Assembly (NCBI GenBank): GCA_021209875.1
Contig: JAGYVD010000006.1
Span: 4,092,001-4,156,000 of the forward strand
DNA: 64,000 nt
From: Rosellinia necatrix
Taxonomy: Eukaryota > Ascomycota > Sordariomycetes > Xylariales > Xylariaceae
Direction of reading: 5' to 3'
The notes beneath the pieces are model-generated. The model worked only from the letters and a program-made list of their open reading frames with translations, had not been told where the DNA came from and made no database searches. Shown one piece after another: positions 1-11,509 of the stretch; the first letter of the stretch is position 1; the number at the start of each line of letters is the position of its first letter. Position numbers and translations under genes: made by a program.

Positions 1-2405
1 GAACCGGCATCTGAGAGACCGAAGTGAAATTGGGGAAGCCTAGTTATGTAATTACTTTAGTGCTGCGACCAAGGTCAGCTAACCTATTTCTAGCACTGCG
101 TACACTAACTAGTGTACGATGCAGAGCACCGCTGCCGGGATAGGAGGTTGGAATGTACTTGGCATACTTCGCACATACCTTGCCATCCTTGCTCGTGCTT
201 ATAATTGCCCGTTATACCTGGGATGGGTTAATGCTGGGCAGAAAAGGGTCGACCAGTCTGGTATGCCGTAGAGCAGAGCAAAGTACGTGCGTATGCCTAC
301 TTATATATAAGTAATGACTTGGTGCATTGAATCCCACCCACGTATAATTATGCCCCTACATCCATACTATATAGGCAGGTACTAACTACCTAGTGTAGGG
401 ATGGGCATATTTCGCATCGCGGTGTCACGGGCCCTTTTCGTGATGAGGGGTCATTCATTCAGGGGCTGCAATTGCCGGATTCCCATTGCTGTGTGCATAC
501 ACTATACCGGGTGGATGTAAGGGCACCCTGTTCATCTCCATTGGTGTAGTGTATGTAGTGTACATAGATGGGTGTTTCGGGCGGGCTTTGCCGATTTAGC
601 AGACCGGACTGGACTGTGTTGTTGTCCGAGTCAAAGTCCTTGCCACCATTGGTTAACTGGGTACTTGTTATTGTGATCGGAGCGATCACGGAGGGAGGCT
701 TAACTATAGTTCGAATTATATGTTTTTTTTTTTTTTTTTTAAGTTAGGGATGTAGGTAGGTACCTAAGAACTCACCTGAGACTTGGCCGATGAACAGCAA
801 AAGGACCCTGAATACGTCCGGCAGCTAGTGTACTGGCAAGTGAGGGCTGAGAGTGTTTCAGAGTATGCATCCTGTCGCGAAGTGCAGATGACAGGAAGAG
901 AAATGACATTTCCTCTAACGCTACTAGTCAACTCCACTCCCCACTGCGACCTTTACAACTTGTACATGTATCTGCATAATCCACTTCAACCAGAACAATA
1001 ACAACTTCTTAGCGTATTTGTATGTAGGGAGGATTATGTACAGTAACTACTATGTAACTCTGCACCTCGGTTAGACTACATACCTGGGTAGGTATTCCTT
1101 GCCTACCGGTCCGGCCAGGGTTTCCCCCAGCTAGCCGGATGAATAAGCTTCATATCTGTCCCAACGATGTTGCATCCATATGCATAATACATGACACCGA
1201 ATATGCACCGAACTCGTAGCGAGTTTCTGCGAGGGGAGGAGCGATTGTCGCTATTATACCCTAGAGAGACTTGGAAGACGTGGGGGAGAGGCTCCTCCTC
1301 CGCAACACAAAACGGCTCAACGTACAGTAGCGGGAGGTGTCATGGACCATCACGGGTCACTTACACTACCCATGTCCCTAACCTATGTAGGGAAGAAGGG
1401 GGCGTCTGATAGGTCAGGGTTTAGGTTACATCGCAGCAACGCTATCACCCCAAGTGCGCCCCAAGTGCTACCTCAGTACACTGCCTGGCTGCCTGGGTAG
1501 CGTAGTTTCAACCAAGTACCTATATACATACATACATACGTACATACACGCACTATCTTACACTTAGTTCCCTTGCAGTATCTACAATGCGTTCCTTCAA
1601 ATACTACCTACCCGAGGGATGACCCGGTTAGTTACTTGCTTACTTAACCTACCTACTTACTTAACCTGCCTAGATATGTACTACCAGTACCTAAGGTATC
1701 TATCTACATACACACTTGAACCTAGCAATCGAGCTAACCCACCACCTCACATACCCCCCCCCCTCCCCACCTCTCGACACAACCTACTAAGGTTACTTTA
1801 CATAGTTACCTCTACACCATCTACACAATATCTACACCACACCATGTCCCTCCCTGGCGCAGCCGCACACCTACCTCACATACATTTGTAGGTCCGTTCC
1901 AGCTCGCCACACACCATCGCTGGGGGGTGCGATTGCCGATTATACACGCCTCCCCTACCGACCACCGCGTATGCAGTAGCGGGAAAGCAGCAGCTCTGCC
2001 TTGGCTGTCTTTTTCCGAAACCCTCGCGTCAAAGGTCTCAACCAACCTTGCCTAGTATATCTCATACGCACTTTATACCTCACACGCACCTTATACATCA
2101 TATCAAGTTAGCTGCTATAACTCTGGGTCATTGCTATTTACTATCACCACCTACCTCCCTGCCGGACGTCTCGAGTTATCACACAACTCACTTGTCATCA
2201 CATAATCCTGTCACCATACACACACACACACACATACACACACATACACACACACATACATACACACACACATACATACACATTCACAGACACATACACA
2301 TACACGGACGCGTACACGTTCACGCATACGCAGACGCGCACAAAACGCACACACCCATCCACACCCCCTTGGCCTTATTGATTTTCACATTCGTGGCCGG
2401 TGAAG
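1..2405. other. Intergenic, no gene seen
   Basis: Only short open frames without recognisable domains occur here. The stretch holds a run of about 20 T near 722-741, scattered TACCTA/TAGGTA tracts and a CA-rich microsatellite just upstream of the first gene. I see no RNA gene. Confidence 0.6.
2217..2310. repeat. (CA)n microsatellite
   Basis: An imperfect CA dinucleotide array with interspersed TACA units lies about 100 bases upstream of the start codon of the first gene, so it falls in its promoter or 5' leader. Confidence 0.9.
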
Positions 2406-3401
2406 ATGGTCGAAGAGGAGGTCGTGTTAATAACGCAGCTCCCCTCGGAGTCGTGGTTCGAGGGTTTGGTGTTCCGCCCCAATGGCAACGTCCTGGCGAC
2501 GCGGCTAGACGAGCCTGAGCTATACACATTCAACCCCGAGGACCCGAACGCGGTGCCACAGTTAGTATGCACCCTGCCGGATTGCAACTCGCTCATCAAC
2601 ATTTGTACCATCCCGGGTTGTGATGATGAGTATTTCATCCTCGCCAGCACCGCCGATCTGGAGGTTGTAACCCACCAGAATGTCTGGCTCTGGCGGCTTA
2701 CCATGGCAAGTGACGACGGCATTCCGCCCAAGACCGTCCGTGTGGTGAGCGTGCCGGACGAAGGATACTGCCTGGGCGTGAAAGCGGTATCGGACCGCTT
2801 CATCCTCCTGCCTGATGGCAGGACGCAGTGCATATGGCATTTGGATACTCAGACTGGCAAGAAGACGCTCTTCGCCAAGGACAAATCCATGGAGCGTGGC
2901 GCCGGTGACGGATTCTTCGGCGTAAACCGACTCCAAATCGTCGATAACTTTGTCTATTTCACGAATTCCAGCGAGGGCAATGTCAGTCGCATCCCGGTTG
3001 AGACGGACCCTTCGCACGATGAGATTGGGATACGTGCGGTAGGGCCCGTACACACCATCATCGACACCCTGTCCGGGAACCTGGACGGGCTGGCCGTCTC
3101 CCCGGACCAGACACACGCTTACGTGGCGAGCCACCTCGACGGCTATCTGCACAAAGTGCAGATCGACCCAACAACAGGGAAAGGGAAGTCCCACGTCATC
3201 ATGACCAGTATCGACAACCCCACAGGCGTTGACCTCATTCCGGACCCCAAGGACCCGGACAAGCTCAAACTGTATATCGTGTGCTGTGGTACAATCGAGG
3301 TAGCATGGATGACGAAACCAGATAAACCTTGGGACGACATTCGCGACATTAACTCGGTTGTGAAAGTCGTCTCACAAGAAGTCGTCCAGACGAGCACGTG
3401 A
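2406..3401 (+). CDS. SMP-30/gluconolactonase-like beta-propeller protein
   Basis: Single-exon gene of 331 codons. The protein has the repeated pattern of a six-bladed propeller of the SMP-30/gluconolactonase/LRE type: an N-terminal FEGLVFRPNGNVLATR blade, a central FFGVNRLQIVDNFVYFTNSS strand pair, and NLDGLAVSPDQTHAYVAS followed by NPTGVDLIPD near the C-terminus. Characterised family members hydrolyse sugar lactones or bind calcium, but many fungal copies sit near secondary-metabolism genes and have no known substrate. The first ATG is at 2406; no signal peptide is visible, so the product is probably intracellular. The stop TGA at 3399 overlaps a GTGAGT string, so a splice donor there and a further exon cannot be excluded. 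Family assignment is fairly sure; substrate is unknown. Confidence 0.75.
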   Translation: MVEEEVVLITQLPSESWFEGLVFRPNGNVLATRLDEPELYTFNPEDPNAVPQLVCTLPDCNSLINICTIPGCDDEYFILASTADLEVVTHQNVWLWRLTMASDDGIPPKTVRVVSVPDEGYCLGVKAVSDRFILLPDGRTQCIWHLDTQTGKKTLFAKDKSMERGAGDGFFGVNRLQIVDNFVYFTNSSEGNVSRIPVETDPSHDEIGIRAVGPVHTIIDTLSGNLDGLAVSPDQTHAYVASHLDGYLHKVQIDPTTGKGKSHVIMTSIDNPTGVDLIPDPKDPDKLKLYIVCCGTIEVAWMTKPDKPWDDIRDINSVVKVVSQEVVQTST

Positions 3402-5773
3402 GTGGGGGAATACAGGGCAGAAGAAGGGGAGGGAGTGGAGGGGAGAGCACGACAGAGAAGGAGAATGTCACGGCAAATCCGAGATGCATGCCGGACGGTA
3501 CCCACACGTAGTACCGACCAGCATGATTATCCCGCCACTATATCGGCCAACAACCTGCATTGCATTACCCGGCGCTATCACGACATGATATCTGCATTAC
3601 TATAACTGCATGTGTCTTCAATGGGGAGATTTTTCTTTAGGATGGTTCTCTCGCCGTCTCACAGCCATCGAGTTATGACGCTGTTCAGGTTACAATGGGA
3701 TCGGCGAGAGTAAGCAAAAATAAATTTTGGATATTTTATAATATTTGTTTATCGTCACAATCCTTTTTTATTTTTGTCCCCTTTCCCGCCTTTTTTTTTT
3801 TTTTTTGCTGTCTTTTCCACGGGCCTTTGCGGACTGGATTGTACGTAGGTAAATACCCCGGGAAGGACGTCGGTGCTATTAATCCTTCCCTCCCTTTTTC
3901 ATCCCGGTCTCTGCATATGGGGGTTAGGGTGTTCAGCATACGGTACGGGCATACACACACACACGCACTCCACGATAAGGGAACGTGTTTAAACTACATA
4001 ATGAATATTACGTATTTGAGGCATGAAACGGCTTCGAATCGACGAATATTCGCGGCTGGGGGGAATCTTAGGGTATATGGCAATGGCTCTAGAGACACAG
4101 TTCTACATCTGATAAGCTGAGTGCTTCAAATCCCATGATTGCGTCTCTCATGACATATTCAAGCGGGTTTCGCAAATTTTCAACAGCACTATCATCAGGG
4201 GTGAATTTTTTTTTTTCTTCGTCTTTCCTTCCTTCCTTGGACATCGCAAGACCCCTCGGGGACGCTAGTCGCGGACTAGTGTAACGCGTGGTCCCCTGCA
4301 TCTACGGCTCTCGGGAGCTATGACCCGGACAGGTCCGGCACAAATCCAACACTGAACACTGGCGTCTGTTGCGCGCGAGGGGTCCACCCTAGGCGGTCAG
4401 GGTCATGTCCTATCGATATACATTACCGGGTTAGTGTAGTCTGTGGTCTGCCCTGTCCATCTCATGTGTGTAATGTACACTACCTAGTTACATATATCAA
4501 GTGTATTATACACACGAGATAGGTAGGTTTTCCTCCCGGCCTGGTGTCGATGACGACAGAGGCAAAGGGTTCATGTAATGAGTATGACATACGGTACCGT
4601 ATTCTATCCACATCTGGAACCGAACACATACCGAATTCGTCAGTATGGAGAATAAGTACAGCATAGGTATGTACATATGCGAGGGGTAGACGAGGAGCTA
4701 ATGCAGAATAGTGAGTTACGTAACATGTAGTGGTAGGTGAGACTTTCTGGTTCCTGGGGTTTTACGTCTATCGAACTATATGCTGCAACCAGGGGAGCGA
4801 ATATATCTTCCTACGCGATATATACTTGTATCATACGAGGAAGATAATGGTGATGACGCATGGGGAGTTGTGTTGTTAGGAAAATAGAGTGCGCATTGGG
4901 ATACATACTTACATACATACTTACAGTAACTAGAAGTTATGCACTACGCACCTCGGGCGTCGATCAATGCTGCAATACGCAAGGATACTTGGAATACATC
5001 AGATGAAACCATAAAACCACATACCCGGAATGAATCGATGACGGTTGTATGCAATGTAGCTATCTATGTATGTATGGATGTATTTATGTATGTGTATGTA
5101 TGTATGTATGTACATCGAAAGCCGTTAAATATCCGACCCAAGAAACCGAAATCCTGGGTCACACCAACCAAACCGCTCTCAAAGAGTTGCTACACACACT
5201 AGTTACTTGGGTCGGAAGACAGCCACCCCGGCGAACTAGTCGCCGCCGTCTGCCGGCGTCGGGTTACCGTGAGAGCGGATACGCTAAGGTTCTCTTTTTT
5301 TTTTTTCCCCGTTTTCACGACAAACCTCGCACACTACCCAAGTATCTACGTCAGACCATCGCGTCGACTAACTAACTGAACTTAAGTTATCACTTACACT
5401 ACAGATCAGCAGAGTCATTCGTCGATGAAAGACGACGGGTCTGTCTTACGTATCTATTGGTTTGGCACACGGAAGGTCGCGCGGGAGGGAGAAATGGAAA
5501 AGCAAAAGAGGCAATCACAGGTGGTTCATGAACTCAGTCCATGGTAGTTATTGAGCTATGCGCTACACTAGCTAGGTTGGGTAACTATCTATCGGTCTAA
5601 CGGTTATCTTCGTTGAGGGGGGGGTCGCCTCAGAAGACGGCCACCTATACAGCCCTCATTTTTTTTATGATTTTTTTTGTTTTTGCTGTTATAGTTTTCT
5701 TGTTGTTATTTTTGGTTTTGCGGATGTTTTTTTTTTTGGTTTTGTTGTTATTTTACTGTTTGCGGTTTTCCTT
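3402..5773. other. Intergenic, no gene seen
   Basis: Short frames only. Contains T runs (3790, 4207, 5295), a GTAT-rich tract near 5065-5115 and a strongly T-rich block at 5655-5770 that would be the 3' end of the minus-strand LPMO gene. Confidence 0.6.
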
Positions 5774-7009
5774 CTACATAGGAGAAACCTCAAGCCCGAC
5801 GGCCTCGCCCGGCCGGCACTTGAAGCCGGGCGCGATGGGCTGCGGCCCCGTCAGCCGGCCGCCGGTGCAGGTCGCGAAGTGCGCCCCGTCGGGCAGGCAG
5901 GTCAGGTAACCCTCGGTGCAGGCGCAGGGGCAGGCGGAGGGGGCGGGCGGGGCAGCGTCGCTGGCGCAGGGGCTCGCGGCGGCGGCGGCACCCGACGTCG
6001 TGCTCGAGGCTGCGGGCAGGGGGAAGGCGACGGACGTCGAGAAAGGAGGCGCGGCGACGACTTCAGCTGTTGATGTCGTAGTAGCTGTTGTTGTTGGGGT
6101 TGGCGCCGGCGCCGCTGAACTGGAGGGCGCGGCGGTCGATGGTTCGGGCTGAGGCGTCATGGTCGTCTCGCCTTCGCCTTCGCCTTCGCCTTCGCCTTCG
6201 CCTTCACCGTCCGCGGGGGCGGGCGCTGGGATGCTCGAGCGCTTGCGCGGGTTGCCGTCACACGGCTGCTTGAAGAGGTTGTCGCCCTCGGGTCGCTCGA
6301 CCGAGTTCCCCGGGTCCGGGTACGCGATGGGGATTTGCTGCTTGGTAGCCGCGTCGGTCGTACAACCACCGGTGTAGTCGCCCAGGTTGGCGAGGAAGAG
6401 TTCTGGGAAGGCAGCGACGTCGCCATCATGGTCGTCGCCGTCGTGGCGTTTCGCGAGCGCGTCGCGTCGCGCTGGTAGGCTCATGCGCTTCTTGTTGCTG
6501 GGCAGGATCGTGATCGGCGCGCAGTTCATGTAGCTCTCCAGGCCGCCGGAGATGCGCGGCTGCCATGTGAAGGCGAAGGTCCAGTTCGCGCCGGGCTCGA
6601 TGCCCTCGGGGATGCGGAACGTGTAGGAGTCTGTGTTCGGGCCCTCGAGGTTGCCCTTCTGGTTCCGCGCCGGGCACCCGCCCTCGATCGAGTGGATCAC
6701 CTTCCAGCTGGAGTCCTTCGTCGGGAGCCCCGGGCTCAGCGCGAGCTGGCAGGAGCCTCCGCCGTGGACGGCCTGGCCGGTGACGGAGAATGTTTGATCT
6801 TCGCCGATTCGCATCACGGTAGGCTCACCGTCGATCGCGTAGGACTTTCCTGGGGGAATACGGCATGGGAAATCTGAACCGTCCGAGGCGAGCGGGTTGG
6901 ATCTGCCATCGGCAACGAACACATAAGGCTTCGGGTTTTCTAGGCTAACGTGCGCTGTGGTTAGGGACGCCAGGAAGGCCGACGCCAGCAAAGACCGGAA
7001 TGAAGGCAT
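5774..7009 (-). CDS. Secreted AA11-type lytic polysaccharide monooxygenase
   Basis: Single exon, 411 aa. A signal peptide (residues 1-19, ending TTA) leaves His20 as the mature N-terminus (HVSLENPKPY), as required for the copper histidine brace; His82 in AVHGGGSC is the probable second ligand. The conserved core (GSCQLALS, VIHSIEGGCP, YTFRIP, FTWQPR, YMNCAPITI) matches the AA11 family, whose studied members oxidise chitin. A long linker follows: an acidic Gly-Glu repeat encoded by a GGCGAA-type hexanucleotide array, then a Ser/Thr/Pro/Ala stretch likely to be O-glycosylated. The C-terminal 55 residues hold seven cysteines in a pattern like the chitin-binding module often attached to AA11 enzymes. 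It acts outside the cell. The family call is good; activity on chitin rather than another glycan is inferred. Confidence 0.87.
   Translation of the reverse strand: MPSFRSLLASAFLASLTTAHVSLENPKPYVFVADGRSNPLASDGSDFPCRIPPGKSYAIDGEPTVMRIGEDQTFSVTGQAVHGGGSCQLALSPGLPTKDSSWKVIHSIEGGCPARNQKGNLEGPNTDSYTFRIPEGIEPGANWTFAFTWQPRISGGLESYMNCAPITILPSNKKRMSLPARRDALAKRHDGDDHDGDVAAFPELFLANLGDYTGGCTTDAATKQQIPIAYPDPGNSVERPEGDNLFKQPCDGNPRKRSSIPAPAPADGEGEGEGEGEGEGETTMTPQPEPSTAAPSSSAAPAPTPTTTATTTSTAEVVAAPPFSTSVAFPLPAASSTTSGAAAAASPCASDAAPPAPSACPCACTEGYLTCLPDGAHFATCTGGRLTGPQPIAPGFKCRPGEAVGLEVSPM
6171..6208. repeat. Hexanucleotide repeat coding the Gly-Glu linker
   Basis: Six or so tandem CGCCTT/CTTCGC hexamers on the plus strand translate on the minus strand to alternating Gly and Glu inside the LPMO linker. 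Copy number is likely to vary between strains. Confidence 0.85.
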
Positions 7010-8600
7010 CTTGGCTTCGTGATAGATTGTTACTGGTGATGATCGAGGTCGTCGGTCGTTGATTTCTCAGTGACGATGCCGGTCGTGTGCGGTGAGTACA
7101 GGGTATGGTTGGACACTTAAACCGAGACTGTGTGGGTTAGAGCCCGCCTTAATATACTATCTCGGCCATCTAACAATCTCATTATTTCTCCCGACTTGTT
7201 CAACCTGTTATTGATTCAACTTCCATTCTTCATGGCTGCTCTTTGTTTCATGTTCGAAGCAGCTACACACTGTCCTATTAACAGGCCCATTCGACCCGGT
7301 CATTGGGCTCTAGCCGCTGAGCGCAAAACAAAGAGCCCCTAATAGGTGGGCCATTACTACCACAATTAATACATCTTTTTCAATTTGGAAATTCAGATTT
7401 TACTAGGCAAATCGTATTTACATACATACCTAAATATGCCTTATATAAAGTCCATTTACGACTTTATTCTGGCTCTAATATTCAAAGGAGGGGGGATAGG
7501 AGGGGTATTAGAGGATTGTCTTGGCATTGAATGCTTCAGCTGCGTTGACCAACTCACTCCACAAATAACTGTGATTGCAGATTCTAAGAGAATAATCTTA
7601 TAATTGTATGAATAGCAAATATAACTTTCATTAGTGCGCGCTGTTATTGCAGATGTTGTGCCTACTATTGTCGTAGATAGATGTGCTGTCGCCATACAAC
7701 ATTCACGCTATCACTATAGGCATGGTCAACAAAATTGTATTTCTCATAATAGAAAGAGAGGTTGATTGATTATAGTGGTAATGGATTTTCCCGCCATGAA
7801 ATATAATGCTTTGTTCTATTGTGCATTAATAATACCTGAGTTGGTGCCTCGCTGGCTGCTACTACAAAGGGGAGCTGCTTGTCTACATTTACGACTGCTC
7901 TGGATGAACATTTGCAGGATGGAGAATTTAAGTTTGGGACCAATGAAGTTCATTGCTTGTCATGCTTTGAAACGACGGCAGATTGCCCGAGCTCCAATGG
8001 ACCAACCGTGGGAGCGACGAAACAATACAGAAACATGTACCACTACAATGGTAACCAATCAACAACTTGTCAGCATTTCACGAGCGGCAGACGGAAGTCT
8101 TGCCAGGGGTAACCACGCGGGGGTGTAAGCAGCAGATTTGAGTGATTTTTATTGTCAGCACCTCTTCTCTCAAGATGTATCAGACGCCTTGGTTGAGTTC
8201 CACGTTCGTCAACATCCAACTTCCATCATCCCATATATTGTCAGACAGCCATCGAAACGGGGGATGAGCCATGCTAGCCGACATGTCAACATCAGCAGCT
8301 TCGCCATTGTCAAGATCTCGAGACTAAATCAGACGCGAGGCATCCCCAGCATATATTGAGTTGGCGGTCCATTCTAAGTTAATCCATTCAGCTTCAGCAT
8401 CGGTTGGCATATTTGCGAGATTTTCATTCGTCTCCCCAGGCCGCATTGTCGGCGGGCATTCACCGGTAATAGGAAGAAGCGTCGCCGTCAGACCATGTAG
8501 AGCTCTCGCCCCTATTATCCTATCTCGGTGCTCCTCGCCCGGTTGCGGGGAGGGCTTCTTTCGCTCGCTGACCCGCTGCGCCATCGGACTTATCTCATTC
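7010..8600. other. Intergenic, possible small cysteine-containing frame
   Basis: No confident gene. A plus-strand frame at about 7858-8112 encodes a short peptide with several Cys residues and no start or signal sequence in frame. It may be a remnant or a chance frame. The stretch at 8324-8600 continues open in another minus frame behind the regulator gene and might hold a further exon of it. Confidence 0.4.
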
Positions 8601-10287
8601 CTATTCTGCATCAGCTGCTCGATGACCAAGGCACGTCACACCGACCGCCTGGCCGATGGCGTGCTGTTGACGCCCTGCCGGAGGACCTCCACGGCCGAAA
8701 TCCAACCGGGCGCGAGCCGCCTGCGCCAAATCTGGATCCGCGCCCGCATCCGCGCCCCCGCGTTTCCGTTCGCTCAGGTCCAGGTAGGGTGCCAAGGGGC
8801 GGTCCTTCTCCGTGCGCTGCGGCGAGGTGTAGATCCTATCGAGCACCTCGTGGATGATGATGCAGAGCTTACAATAGGCGACGAGTCTAGCGCTAGTTGG
8901 GGAGGCTCGTTTCATTCGAGGCCCTCCGGGCTCCGAGCCGCATGTTGTCGTAAGTCCCCAGATCTCTTTTTCGGGCTCGTGGCCGTCCAGGAGGCTGTCT
9001 GCAGTTGGCAGCTCAATAACAGCAGTGATCAAAGGGGGACGGCCCAGACACAAGCTGATCGTTTTGTCCCACGTGTAACAGCACCAGAATACCTGGTGTC
9101 GGATCGCGATGTCCTCGTCGGAGAAATGCGGGAACAAGGGGCTGAGCTTGTTAGGCGTGACATGAAGCCCCATGTCCCTCGCCATGCGAAATGCCATGCC
9201 GCTGTATAGCCAACCCTGGGACGTCCTCCCGCAGGTGCACTCCCTCGCCGAGAATATGAGAAGTCCTTGGATGGCGGCGATCGAGCTTCCCTTGTCGATA
9301 TCGTGGGGGAGCAGCTCAAGGGCGCGCTTCGCGAAGTGGCGCCCAATGCCCGCAGTATCGGGCCGGGTAGAGTATCGCGCGGCCTGCGTGAGGACGGCAC
9401 TCAATAGGAAGGACGAAATATAGGAGTCTAGTTCCTGTAGGCTGCCTAAGAAGATAGGGTATTGGCCTTGACTCAATCCCTCAATCGAGAGAGGGGGTGG
9501 AGGGAAATCGGCTTTGGGGATGTCAACCTATGTTTGAATATCTTTTTTACAAGCACGCTGTGCAGGTGGTGAGGCCAACGCCAATATTCATCGAGTAGTT
9601 CGTCTAACAACGCAGGGGGTATCTCTCCTAGGAACGCCGCCATCTTGTTATTTCTCTCAAATTCAACAGGGTTGTCGCCGGCCTGTGTATCACCCCCATC
9701 AGAGGGTTCACTCTCGCCTTGGTGATTATCGAACGGCGCCACATGGTGCAGGCTAGTCGAGCCATAGAAGCATACTTTCCCGTCGACGCCAATTGAGGTC
9801 TCCTTCTGGAGGCTTGCGACCTTAGTCTCGCCATCACTCCAGAGACTGGATGAATTGCCAATATTCCGCGGCGGGCTGGGACTATCCAGTACATGTGGCT
9901 CATCAACGCCTAACGGTAAGGGCTTAGCCAATATGGCATCTCTCTCGGCATAACTCGCTGTCCGTAGCGGCTCAAATAGACTCTGGTACGTCTTTAGCTG
10001 ACGCTGTAAAGTGATTGCGTATGCTACCGAGGGGCGCCTATGAGGTTGATGAGCTTCAATCGTTGTCTTGGGGGGACCTGTCGTGGAGGTCAACCCGATA
10101 CTGACTTATTGTACTCACACCGGTTGTGTGTGGCGAGACATTTCTGGCACGTAGGCAAAGCGCCGTCACACTTCACCTTACGCCGCCGGCAGTTATAGCA
10201 TACGAAGCCATATCGCCTATTCGGCGCCGCTGTGGACAGAGCTGGGCTTGATTCTTCGGCTGGCGACTCGGAACCCATCTCCGTCAT
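8601..10287 (-). CDS. Zn(II)2Cys6 transcription factor with fungal-specific TF domain
   Basis: Nuclear regulator assembled from three exons: 10119-10287, 9528-10077 and 8601-9471 (529 aa). The first intron (10078-10118, 41 nt, GTGAGT...ACAG) splits the codon of the last zinc cysteine; splicing restores the full C30-x2-C33-x6-C40-x6-C47-x2-C50-x6-C57 binuclear cluster. The second intron (9472-9527) has a weak GTTGAC donor but keeps the frame. A short predicted coil follows (AYAITLQRQLKTY), then a fungal-specific transcription factor domain with SSFLLSAVLTQAARYS, GWLYSGMAFRMARDMGLH and RHQVFWCCYTWDKTISLCLG, similar to the NirA-like class. The start ATG at 10287 gives 29 residues before the zinc cluster. 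The last 60 residues are Arg/Ala-rich and unlike the family, and the protein is short for the class, so the 3' end may be frameshifted or wrongly joined. It may regulate the neighbouring hydroxylase and carrier genes. Confidence 0.75.
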
Positions 10288-10951
10288 GGCCGTTATAGCG
10301 ATCTTAGATAGCTTAGCCGTTAGAATGGCGAGAGTAGTGATGGCGGTAGTTGACACTGCTGCGTAGGCAAATCGTAGAGATGCGATGGACACTCCATTAC
10401 CTACCCATTGGCCGGAGACCACGGAGACGCCCTCGGAGTTCGGCGTTAGAAGCCGGAGAGATGCCGCTACGAGCTCGGGGAAGGGGTTGCCAAAGGTCTG
10501 GTCAGCTTATTATATTCTCTTCCAATTTGCAGCGTTTGGCCGAAACGATCCGATATCCTCAAATGCAATCCCCCAATATTACCAAACCCCTTATTGTAAT
10601 AATACACTGAGTTATAATCGAAAATGCCCGTATACCACCTTTTCTGCTACCCTCGAGGTATGCGGTTCAACGGAGACACCCCTATCCTTGACTGGTAGCT
10701 CTCCCCTGAGCGGGAAAGCATTCCTTTAGGAAGGCATCGTGGGATTTGCTGTATACCAGTTAGTTCGAGAGACGGGTAGCTAAGTTAAGTCTTTATCTCT
10801 CTCCAGAATATCTTGACGCCTACCAGCAAAACACGCCTATATATTGACAGTTCCAGGTGCACAGATAATAAATAGGAGGCAAGGTAAAAAAAAAAAAAAA
10901 GAGGTTATATTCTCGGTGAACTGAGAGGCATCGGGATTTAAAAGATAAATG
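10288..10951. other. Intergenic between regulator and tRNA-like gene
   Basis: No gene seen. Contains an A run (10887-10900). The start of the regulator transcript should lie in its left part. Confidence 0.5.
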
Positions 10952-11105
10952 TGGTCGGTATGAGGGTCGAACTCATGACCTTCGCATTACTTAATACAGT
11001 AGTGGTATTCTGCAGTATTAGTACCTGTGGCGGGTTAGTGGATATTTTTTGTGACGGTGGATTAAGATTGACATACGACGCTCTAACCAACTGAGCTAAC
11101 TGACC
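10952..11105 (-). tRNA. tRNA-like gene with a long interruption in the anticodon arm
   Basis: Read on the minus strand, the ends form a tRNA: acceptor GGTCAGT at the 5' side pairs with ACCGACC at the 3' side with one A-C mismatch, followed by discriminator A. The D arm is GCTC-AGTTGGTTA-GAGC (A box), and the T arm is ATGAG-TTCGACC-CTCAT (B box). The anticodon stem TCGTA/TGCGA can pair, but about 85 nt separate its two halves, far more than a 7-nt loop. The body resembles fungal tRNA-Ile. Either it carries an unusually long intron or a small element has inserted into the loop; no U33-anticodon is clear at the left edge. The acceptor mismatch favours a pseudogene. Confidence 0.6.
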
Positions 11106-11509
11106 GGTTGCTTGTTAGCGTTCGTGCCTATGCCGAGTATATGGCGGCACTGTTTGATAATTTCGATTGATACGAATAGTAAAGATTGTATTTGAAGAGC
11201 ATTAACTCAACGTCTTGACATCATATGGATGCGATGAAAAGATCGCTGTCGTGGATCCCCGGAATATGGTGTTTCGCATACGGGTGTATTTCGGACCCGT
11301 CACGGCATCTCTCCGAGTCATAAGTCGAACTTACGGCTTGATGGGTACGGGTGAAAATGGCATGCGTTCCACGTGTAGCTATCCCGAATGACCATCGCAC
11401 TATATATTGTATTTCGTTGTACAGGATCTCTTGTTGTAGAACTCGCGACTACACAAGCCTGACATAGCACAACATGACGTCTAAGTTGCGGTACTCCGAG
11501 GTCATCTAA
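11106..11509. other. Intergenic, nothing recognised
   Basis: About 400 bases without a supported gene. A T-arm-like stem around 11310-11330 lacks the rest of a tRNA. Confidence 0.5.

Noticed and set aside
3395..3410. GTGAGT at the stop of the SMP-30 gene as a splice donor
   Set aside because: Possible in principle, but no plausible acceptor with a propeller-like continuation follows and the protein length is already normal for the family.
8361..9209. Plus-strand frame of 282 codons
   Set aside because: It is antisense to the third exon of the Zn2Cys6 regulator, whose protein has clear domain matches.
10078..10118. Frameshift in the regulator after the zinc cluster
   Set aside because: First read as a lesion, but a GTGAGT...ACAG intron restores the sixth cysteine and the downstream frame.
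11310..11400. Second tRNA-like sequence on the minus strand
   Set aside because: A T-arm-like stem is present, but no A box and no acceptor pairing could be found.
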